Part shown: piece after piece, positions 37,126 through 42,944 of the stretch
Numbering within the stretch: position 1 is the stretch's first letter
Layout: each line of letters starts with the position of its first letter
NCBI GenBank assembly: GCA_900316975.1
Contig: ONFA01000003.1
Location: 1 to 64,000 of the forward strand
From: an uncultured Prevotellaceae bacterium
GTDB lineage: Bacteria > Bacteroidota > Bacteroidia > Bacteroidales > Bacteroidaceae
DNA: 64,000 bases
Direction: 5' to 3'
Made by a program: the position numbers and the translations under genes
Notes under the pieces: generated by a model
Told to the model about the DNA's origin: nothing
The model's database searches: none
The model's input: the letters and a program-made list of their open reading frames with translations, nothing else

Positions 37126-38274
37126 TTATTGTCCCGCAAATTCACTGATTTCATAGTTGTTGGCGACAGCCAGTCGTGCACAATTCTGCAAGAGCCTTCG
37201 GTTAGTGTTGTTCACCTGTCCTGTGTCGGATTCCTTTCCGTAGATAGTTGTGTCGTCGCGCAGATTGCGGTTCAGGCAGGGGGCAATGATGCTCTCGAAG
37301 AATGTGCATGCTAATAGGTATCGCCCGGCAAAGTAGTTGATGTGTGTCCCGTCGCGTGTCAGTTCGTTGTCAACTTTCAATGCCTCCACTTCTCTGGCAT
37401 TCTGCACAGCCGTTCCACATGGAATGATAATGTCAATGCCTGATGCAGCCTTCATCTTCCTTACTGACGTGCAGATACTCTTCCACATGTTCTTCTGATT
37501 CTTAAATTTCGACAGGTTCTTGGCATTGGAAGCATACGCCCAGGTCTCGTTGAAAGCAAACGTAGTGCGAGCCGCCAGTTTCGTGATGTTGTATGCCTGA
37601 ATCAGTTTTGACAGATAAGGTTCATAAGTCGTATAATCACCTGATTCCAACGAATACTGCTGCCACACCACCACATCATAGGGGAATCGTTGCATCGCCT
37701 CTTTTATGCTGGTCGCCTTCTCCAACTGCACCTCCCCTTGACTGTTATAGCGATACAGTTCATACACCTTCTCATTGCTTTTGTAAAACTCGTAGTGCTG
37801 CTTCATCGAACAGCCACCCTTGTAAAGCACATACACATTCACGTTGTTGATGCCCAGCGAACTCAGAATGGAAGGCAGTGCCGCACTGGTGTCGATAGAG
37901 AACGAATTGCCGATGAACAGCACATCCAGTTTCTGTGGCAGGTAGGGGAGAGGTACGTTATACAGGTATCCTGTCGTCTGTTGTATGGCTGCATTTTCCT
38001 TCTGTGCCTGATTGCTCGCAGCAGTCTTCTCATTGAATGCCGTCTTGTCTGTCTTGCCGTTCCCCGCTGTTTGTGCCGTTGTGGGTTTTGTCGTTGTTGG
38101 CTTTGCTGTTGCGGTCTTCGAAGTTGTCGTCGTTTTGGTTGCAACGGGCTTTTTCACCGTCTGCTTTGTCGTCGTAGGCTTCTTGACCACCACCGTCTTA
38201 TTTGTTGTCTGTGCCATTCCCTGCAAGCAGAAGAAGGCGATTATCCCAATCCAAATCAATCTTTTCATATCCAT
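37126..38274 (-). CDS. Secreted DUF4886 (SGNH-like) protein with a Lys/Thr-rich linker
   Basis: A 382-residue exported protein. After the signal peptide (LIWIGIIAFFCLQGMAQ) comes a low-complexity linker of about 70 residues rich in Thr, Lys and Pro, then a DUF4886 domain: LFIGNSFSIDTSAALP near residue 115, WQQYSLESGDY, and a C-terminal LTRDGTHINYFAGRYL with a catalytic-type Asp-x-x-His. Related proteins are thought to be carbohydrate esterases. The start at 38274 is set by analogy with the GH31 gene, whose nearly identical promoter is also 21 bp from the ATG; 38268 is the alternative. Confidence 0.75.
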   Translation of the reverse strand: MDMKRLIWIGIIAFFCLQGMAQTTNKTVVVKKPTTTKQTVKKPVATKTTTTSKTATAKPTTTKPTTAQTAGNGKTDKTAFNEKTAASNQAQKENAAIQQTTGYLYNVPLPYLPQKLDVLFIGNSFSIDTSAALPSILSSLGINNVNVYVLYKGGCSMKQHYEFYKSNEKVYELYRYNSQGEVQLEKATSIKEAMQRFPYDVVVWQQYSLESGDYTTYEPYLSKLIQAYNITKLAARTTFAFNETWAYASNAKNLSKFKNQKNMWKSICTSVRKMKAASGIDIIIPCGTAVQNAREVEALKVDNELTRDGTHINYFAGRYLLACTFFESIIAPCLNRNLRDDTTIYGKESDTGQVNNTNRRLLQNCARLAVANNYEISEFAGQ

Positions 38275-38294
38275 CCTGTTTTTTATTTCGAGTG

Positions 38295-38326
38295 CAAAGT
38301 TACGGCAAGAAAAGGGTACTGCCAAA
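38295..38326 (-). promoter_or_regulatory. Promoter of the DUF4886 gene, copy of the GH31 promoter
   Basis: -33 TTTG (38323-38326), 20-bp spacer, -7 TAACTTTG (38295-38302). The sequence is nearly identical over about 38 bp to that at 15222-15260. Confidence 0.7.
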
Positions 38327-38406
38327 AAAATCCAATAATTTAACTTTCGGAAGTTGAGAAATGAAATCCTTGCATTCGTCTGTGAGGAACTTCCTCTTTT
38401 GTAACA

Positions 38407-38489
38407 CCCCCAAAACCGACGTGCCCCACGTCGGTCGACCGATGTGGGGCACGTCGGCAAGGCGACGTGGGGCACGTCGGTTTAGGGGG
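38407..38489. repeat. Three tandem GC-rich hairpins with 23-bp spacing
   Basis: Units at 38416-38434, 38439-38457 and 38462-38480. Each has an 8-bp stem of the kind CCGACGTG / CACGTCGG and a 3-base loop (CCC, GGG, GGG). The set is enclosed by CCCCC and GGGGG ends (about 38407 and 38489). Confidence 0.85.
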
Positions 38490-38569
38490 TCTGTTTTCCT
38501 TGATTTCTTTTTTCCCCGAATTCAAACTGTTTTTTCTCGTTCTTTCACTCAACTGAACGATGCTCCAAG

Positions 38570-38818
38570 TTGCCTACACTCGAAAAAACGCAAAACAAGT
38601 TGCAGGCAGAGGCAGGTGTGGAGGGCTTTGACTATGCTGCCATGAGCGACGAGGAGGCAGAAGAGGCGCGCGACATGATGGTGGCGGAGAAGGGTTTCTT
38701 CATCCTTCCCTCCCAACTCTTCCAGAATGTGTGCAAGCACTGCGAAGAGGACGAGAACCTGAACATGATGCTGGCAAAGGTGTTCAAGGCTATCGAGGGG
38801 TCTGCCATCATGAATTGA
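38570..38818 (+). pseudogene. Relic of a type I restriction methyltransferase (HsdM N-terminal fragment)
   Basis: The 82-residue frame has no ATG and starts at a TTG or further upstream. The part FILPSQLFQNV...ENLNMMLAKVFKAIEGSA fits the N-terminal helical domain of HsdM, in which a GYFI-x-P-x-x-LF stretch is followed by a helix ending near IE(G/S)SA. All catalytic parts are missing, and the frame stops where repeat element B begins. This is most likely a remnant of a lost restriction-modification locus. A small independent protein is the alternative. Confidence 0.55.
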
Positions 38819-38837
38819 GAATTGAGAAGTGAAAATT

Positions 38838-38961
38838 AAGTGAAAAGTGAAGAGTGAAAAGTGAAAAATCTAAGTTACCTGCCATTCGGCTTGTTGGTAA
38901 CTCATCAGCAAAAGATTCTTAGATTTTTCATTCTTCACTTTTCACTCTTCACTCTTCACTT
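38838..38961. repeat. Inverted-repeat element B
   Basis: Left arm 38838-38874 has heptamers AAGTGAA/GAGTGAA and then AAATCTAAG; right arm 38918-38961 has CTTAGATTTTTC and then TTCACTT/TTCACTC units. The middle includes GCCATTCGG and is about 80 percent identical by eye to element A. Confidence 0.85.
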
Positions 38962-39009
38962 TAACCTCCCTCCTTCTCACTTCTTCAGCGAACGCACACC
39001 TGCATCCAC

Positions 39010-39242
39010 CGCCATCTCACACCCGTGTCCACCACCATCGTCCACTCGTCATCACCTCCATCTCTTACCTGTATCTTCCTCCCCCTCGCACCCGCATCAA
39101 CCCCAGCCTCTCACCCGTATCAACCTCCCTCTCGCACCTGTATCATCCTCCCTCTCGCACCCGCATCAACCCCAACCCCAACCTCGCACCCGCATCAACC
39201 CCAGCCTCGCACTCGTATCAACCTCCGTCTGACACTCGTGTT
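39010..39242. repeat. C-rich minisatellite of about 23-bp units
   Basis: Around nine degenerate copies of a unit like CTCGCACCCGCATCAACCCC with CAGCC or TCCCT endings. The plus strand is very poor in G. Open frames here are by-products of the repeat and are not counted as genes. Confidence 0.8.
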
Positions 39243-39568
39243 ATCCCTTAATGAGATGTCTGCCAGAATCGAGAAGAAACGACTGCCAGAAGCGTGAAGA
39301 CATGGAAGGGCGGTGGAGAAAGATGCGGAAGGGAGTTGATGGAAGGCATTCCAAATGAGCGATTGGGATTAAAAAAGAAAACATATTTTGCAAGAAAAAT
39401 GGACGAAACAAGTCTATATTCAAAATTTTTCATGTATTTTTGCCATCGCAATCCGAAGGGAGTGCAAAAAGTAACTATTCAGCGAATCGCCCTCGGCGAT
39501 GGATATTAAGAAACAAATTAGCAATACAAGTTTGACTTCGTCGAACAAAAGGTTCGCAAGTACTCAAC
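39243..39568. other. No gene seen
   Basis: About 330 bp without a credible reading frame, RNA or promoter on either strand. A short hairpin-like CGCCCTCGGCG is at about 39489-39499. Confidence 0.5.
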
Positions 39569-39608
39569 TTGTTAGGTTATAAGGTTGTTAGGTTATAAGG
39601 TTGTAAGG
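39569..39608. repeat. Period-8 tract TTGTTAGG/TTATAAGG
   Basis: Five 8-bp units in alternating form (TTGTTAGG, TTATAAGG, TTGTTAGG, TTATAAGG, TTGTAAGG), about 200 bp upstream of the sigma fusion gene. Confidence 0.75.
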
Positions 39609-39698
39609 TCAAACCTCAAAACCCGTAGGTACAGGGTGAGCAATCATCCCAAGCCTTGGGGTGGTTGTCCGAGGGCATAGGCGATATGGTTGTCAAGT

Positions 39699-39726
39699 GG
39701 TCAATATAAGTGACCTAAAGTGACCT
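39699..39726 (+). promoter_or_regulatory. Operator-like TGACC repeats upstream of the sigma/barrel gene
   Basis: GGTCA (39699-39703) is inverted to TGACC (39711-39715), and AAGTGACCT occurs twice with a 10-bp step (39708-39716 and 39718-39726), the last running into GACCTTTG, a near match to the -7 box. This may be a regulator site or housekeeping promoter. Confidence 0.4.
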
Positions 39727-39749
39727 TTGTTTGAAAAAAATGTGATTTC

Positions 39750-39780
39750 CGTGCAGTCTTTTTGGAAAAGTGGTATCTAT
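39750..39780 (+). promoter_or_regulatory. Two-part box, copy 1: possible ECF-type promoter
   Basis: CGTGCAGTCTTTT, 7 bp, then GTGGTATCTAT, ending 24 bp before the ATG of the sigma/barrel gene. The same two parts recur at 41506-41537. The form fits an ECF promoter with -35 and -10 parts; that reading is inference. Confidence 0.5.
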
Positions 39781-39804
39781 GTCAATAGAGGCAGTGTGTT
39801 TCCG

Positions 39805-41490
39805 ATGGACATAGAAGAACTCATAGAGCGAGGGCGACAGGGCGATGAGACTGCTTTGGGGAGCCTATATAGGGCATATCACCGACAAATGACGATGATA
39901 TGCCAACGCATCGTAGACAATCGCCAAGTGGCAGAGGAATTGGCACATGATGCATTCCTACTGGCTTTTGCCAAGATGGGCCAACTGCATAATCCACAAC
40001 GTTTTGAGACATGGCTGACAAGTATTACAACCAATGTTGCCCGACGCTATATGCAGCGGCATCATGATCCCGCAATGCTTTCGCTTTCCACTCTCTCAGA
40101 AGAAGAACTTCCTGGGGAACCTATTCCAACAGAAGACAAGCCGTTACCAACTATGGAAGAACTGATGACGGCTGTAGATGCGCTGCCCAAAGGCTATGGA
40201 CAGGTGTTCAAGTTGGCGGTCATCCAAGAAATGTCGCATAAGGAAATTGCCGAAATCCTTGGAATTGCAGCCCATTCTTCATCGTCACAACTGTCACGGG
40301 CAAAGAAAATGTTGCAGAAGTCACTTGCACAGTATTGGCTGTTGTGGCTCATGCCACTTCTGTTGCCTTTGGCCATATATCTTTATAAAACGGGAAAGAC
40401 CACTGACGTGCCGCAACCAATAGTAACAAAACAAGAACAGACTACGCCTGATACAAAGCATGATGATGAAGGAACTCCGACGATAGGGCAAGGAACTCCT
40501 GCCATTCCAATAATTGCTACACAGCAAATAGCCATTGTTCCTATCAAAGATGTACCAGTAGATAGTCTTGCTCCTGCTGACACGCTCCATCATACTGACG
40601 AAGATATAGAGCGCACCGACACGACAACCATCTTACACGACAACAAGCCACTGCCCGACTTGCGTCCAGACAAAGATACACATATTGCCGATTTTGCCCC
40701 AGAAAAGTCCACAGAGATTAAGGACAGGCAGAAGTGGTCTGTAGATTTGGCATACACAGGTAGTATGGGTGAACAGGATGCTAATCGTCCGTTTATTTTC
40801 ACAGAAAAGGAGATGACGGATATAATAAGCGAAGTTCCGCCAATCCGCACCTTCGACAAATGGAGCGATTATGCCGAGGCATTACAGAGCGGAACCCTTG
40901 ACATTGACTATAAGACGTACCAAATCTTGCTGAAGATAGCCCAAAACAATGCCGCTCAGCCTGGCACGGATAAGATTGAGCGTAAGACTCACCATTACAT
41001 GCCCGTCACCTTCTCCTTGGCTCTGAAGTACAAACTGAATAACCGCTTTGGTTTAGAGACAGGCCTGAGCTACAGCCGTCTCAGGTCTGAGTTCGAGATA
41101 GGCACAGACGGGAACGCCATCCGCGAGCAGCAGACTATCCACTACCTCGGAATACCGCTGAAAGGTTCCTATAATATATATAATGTAAGGCGATGGAGTC
41201 TCTACGGAAGTCTTGGCGCGAAGTTGGAGATACCAGTCTATGCACCGCTCAGCACAGGCTATTTCGTGAACGGAATGAAGGAACTGGAAGAGAAGTCCAC
41301 ACTCCACGCTCCGCTGCAATGGTCTGTAGGTACAGGTCTCGGCTTGCAGTACAACCTCACACCTAACATTGGATTCTTTGCAGAGCCAAGTCTGCAATAC
41401 TACATCCCGACGGGCAGCAACATCGAGACCTACCGCACAGAACACCCATTCACGTTCTCCTTGCCAATAGGAATCCGCATCACATGGTAA
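39805..41490 (+). CDS. ECF sigma factor fused through one membrane helix to an outer-membrane beta-barrel
   Basis: The 561-residue protein starts at MDIEELIERGRQGDETALG. Residues 1-85 form sigma region 2 (ELAHDAFLLAFAKM, then FETWLTSITTNVARRYM). Residues 115-172 form region 4 (ALPKGYGQVFKLAVIQEMSH and IAEILGIA). Residues 177-194 are a single hydrophobic helix (WLLWLMPLLLPLAIYLY) with basic residues before it, so the sigma part should stay in the cytoplasm. Residues 195-310 are a Pro/Thr-rich linker. Residues 311-561 look like an eight-strand PorT-like barrel (SLALKYKLNNRFGLETGLSY) and end in the aromatic residue Trp. In most Bacteroidetes these are separate proteins. No frameshift or stop lies between the parts. 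The start at 39805 is preferred over a TTG at 39727. Confidence 0.85.
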   Translation: MDIEELIERGRQGDETALGSLYRAYHRQMTMICQRIVDNRQVAEELAHDAFLLAFAKMGQLHNPQRFETWLTSITTNVARRYMQRHHDPAMLSLSTLSEEELPGEPIPTEDKPLPTMEELMTAVDALPKGYGQVFKLAVIQEMSHKEIAEILGIAAHSSSSQLSRAKKMLQKSLAQYWLLWLMPLLLPLAIYLYKTGKTTDVPQPIVTKQEQTTPDTKHDDEGTPTIGQGTPAIPIIATQQIAIVPIKDVPVDSLAPADTLHHTDEDIERTDTTTILHDNKPLPDLRPDKDTHIADFAPEKSTEIKDRQKWSVDLAYTGSMGEQDANRPFIFTEKEMTDIISEVPPIRTFDKWSDYAEALQSGTLDIDYKTYQILLKIAQNNAAQPGTDKIERKTHHYMPVTFSLALKYKLNNRFGLETGLSYSRLRSEFEIGTDGNAIREQQTIHYLGIPLKGSYNIYNVRRWSLYGSLGAKLEIPVYAPLSTGYFVNGMKELEEKSTLHAPLQWSVGTGLGLQYNLTPNIGFFAEPSLQYYIPTGSNIETYRTEHPFTFSLPIGIRITW

Positions 41491-41505
41491 TTTCTCTTCC
41501 GAAAT

Positions 41506-41537
41506 CGTGCAGTCTTTTCTTGCTTTGTGGTATCTAT
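41506..41537 (+). promoter_or_regulatory. Two-part box, copy 2
   Basis: CGTGCAGTCTTTT, 8 bp, then GTGGTATCTAT, ending 30 bp before the ATG of the methyltransferase pseudogene at 41568. Similarity to copy 1 is confined to the two boxes and a nearby ATAGAG. Confidence 0.5.
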
Positions 41538-41567
41538 CCCTATAGAGAAGCAAAACAAGAAAAGACA

Positions 41568-41908
41568 ATGCAGCAGCGACATTTGAACCGCAAACAATAC
41601 TTCTGCGAATTGGCAAACACAGCCCGGACATTCTACATGGAATATCTGAATACATACCTCAAGCTAACGCCAGACACCCGCGTGCTGGAAATAGGTTGTG
41701 GCGAGGGCGGCAATTTGAACGACTGGTTCCCGAGGTCGGTTATACCATTTGCAAGCGCACCCTTTGGCTCATCAACCCACACTACAAGCAGAAGTTCCAC
41801 ATAAATCCTCGCCGCCAGTGGACTTTCTTTGCCAACATTCCATATCTTTGCAACTTCTATACTACATCAGCATGGTATTTACTCCGTCAAACTCAAAAAC
41901 AATCATAA
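41568..41908 (+). pseudogene. Class I SAM methyltransferase pseudogene with internal deletion
   Basis: The first frame (from ATG 41568) gives about 48 good residues ending in the SAM-binding motif VLEIGCGEGGN, then loses sense. A second frame from about 41705 gives a normal methyltransferase C-terminus (FERLVPEVGYTICKRTLWLI, then YLCNFYTTSAWYLL). About 110-130 residues and the reading frame were lost at the joint near 41705-41716. It is inactive. It has the same upstream box as the sigma/barrel gene, so it may once have been a target of that sigma factor. Confidence 0.75.
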
Positions 41909-41909
41909 G

Positions 41910-42944
41910 ATGAAAAGACTATTTCAAATTTTAGCAGTCACTCTGCTTTCTGCGACTTCGTCAGAACTATGCGCTCAACATAATTGGGCTATGGCATTTG
42001 TTGAGAAGGGACAAGACATTCCAACTGTTGTGGAGTACCATAGTGCCCAAGAAACAGCTGAGAATGGAATCGTGTATCATCGTATCTTTGATGATAGCTA
42101 TCGTATCAGAGGTGAAGCTTATAATCCCGTCAAGCTACAGTATGGTTACAGATGGACAGACAAACAGATGTTCATTTATGATTTTAATAAGCAAAAAGAA
42201 ACTCTTGCTTTTGATTTCAATCTGTCTAAAGGCGATCATTTTACGACATTCAACGGTCTGGAATGGGAGATAGAAAGTGCCAAAGATACGCTTGTAAATA
42301 TCTCTTTTTGTGGCAAGGGAGAAAGTGTCTCAAAAAGACTATTGACAGCAAGGACACTTGATGGCAAACTCACGGACAAATGGTTAGAAGACTTCGGTTC
42401 ATTCACTAATCTTTTCATGATTAGCAGTATGGAGAATGTGGAATGTTCACAAACGCTTTGGATGGAATACGCTATGGGTGAGTATCTTGCGCGGGAAATC
42501 TGTACTGGCCCGATATTCGGTCATGACTCTGGATGGTTGAGAGCCTTCGAGGCTTCTGTCATGCCGTACACTGTATGCACATATAATAACGGACAGTTGA
42601 TTATCGAGGATGTCCAATGGTGGTATGAGCATCGCGATTATAAATGCTATTATCGCACAGGAGATGACATCTACAAAGTTTATAGTTGGGAATTGGAGCC
42701 ACATATTGACTTAGGGAACTCTGTACTAAGAAGAGATGTTATTACTTTCAATGAACTCCCAACACCTGCGAGCGGCAAATATGTTATACATATTGACGAC
42801 AACGAGTACACTACAGGCATTAGGAGTGTCGGTACAACACTTCAATCAACAGGATGTATCTATGATTTACAAGGTCGAAGATTATTGTCACAACCAGCCA
42901 AAGGATTTTATATACGGGATGGACAGAAAGTCTATGCACAATAA
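41910..42944 (+). CDS. Secreted hypothetical protein with type IX-like C-terminal tail
   Basis: A 344-residue protein with a signal peptide (MKRLFQILAVTLLSATSSEL, cut after CAQ). The middle is unrecognised. The end, TGCIYDLQGRRLLSQPAKGF then YIRDGQKVYAQ, matches the type A sorting-domain pattern of Bacteroidetes type IX substrates. The start at 41910 follows the pseudogene end by one base. Its last 11 bp overlap the start of the CotH-type gene, so both are probably translated from one transcript. Confidence 0.7.
   Translation: MKRLFQILAVTLLSATSSELCAQHNWAMAFVEKGQDIPTVVEYHSAQETAENGIVYHRIFDDSYRIRGEAYNPVKLQYGYRWTDKQMFIYDFNKQKETLAFDFNLSKGDHFTTFNGLEWEIESAKDTLVNISFCGKGESVSKRLLTARTLDGKLTDKWLEDFGSFTNLFMISSMENVECSQTLWMEYAMGEYLAREICTGPIFGHDSGWLRAFEASVMPYTVCTYNNGQLIIEDVQWWYEHRDYKCYYRTGDDIYKVYSWELEPHIDLGNSVLRRDVITFNELPTPASGKYVIHIDDNEYTTGIRSVGTTLQSTGCIYDLQGRRLLSQPAKGFYIRDGQKVYAQ

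Noticed and set aside
38838..38961. Insertion sequence
   Set aside because: No transposase frame in or near any of the inverted-repeat elements; at most non-autonomous.
38407..39242. CRISPR array
   Set aside because: The hairpins have 23-bp steps without unique spacers, and the C-rich tract is a continuous degenerate minisatellite; no cas gene is present.
39025..39297. Proline/serine-rich protein in the minisatellite
   Set aside because: Several frames stay open because the repeat lacks stop codons; none has a start signal or a folded-domain pattern.
39609..39698. tRNA gene
   Set aside because: A CCCAA-GCC-TTGGG hairpin is present, but no cloverleaf, T-loop or anticodon arm can be drawn.
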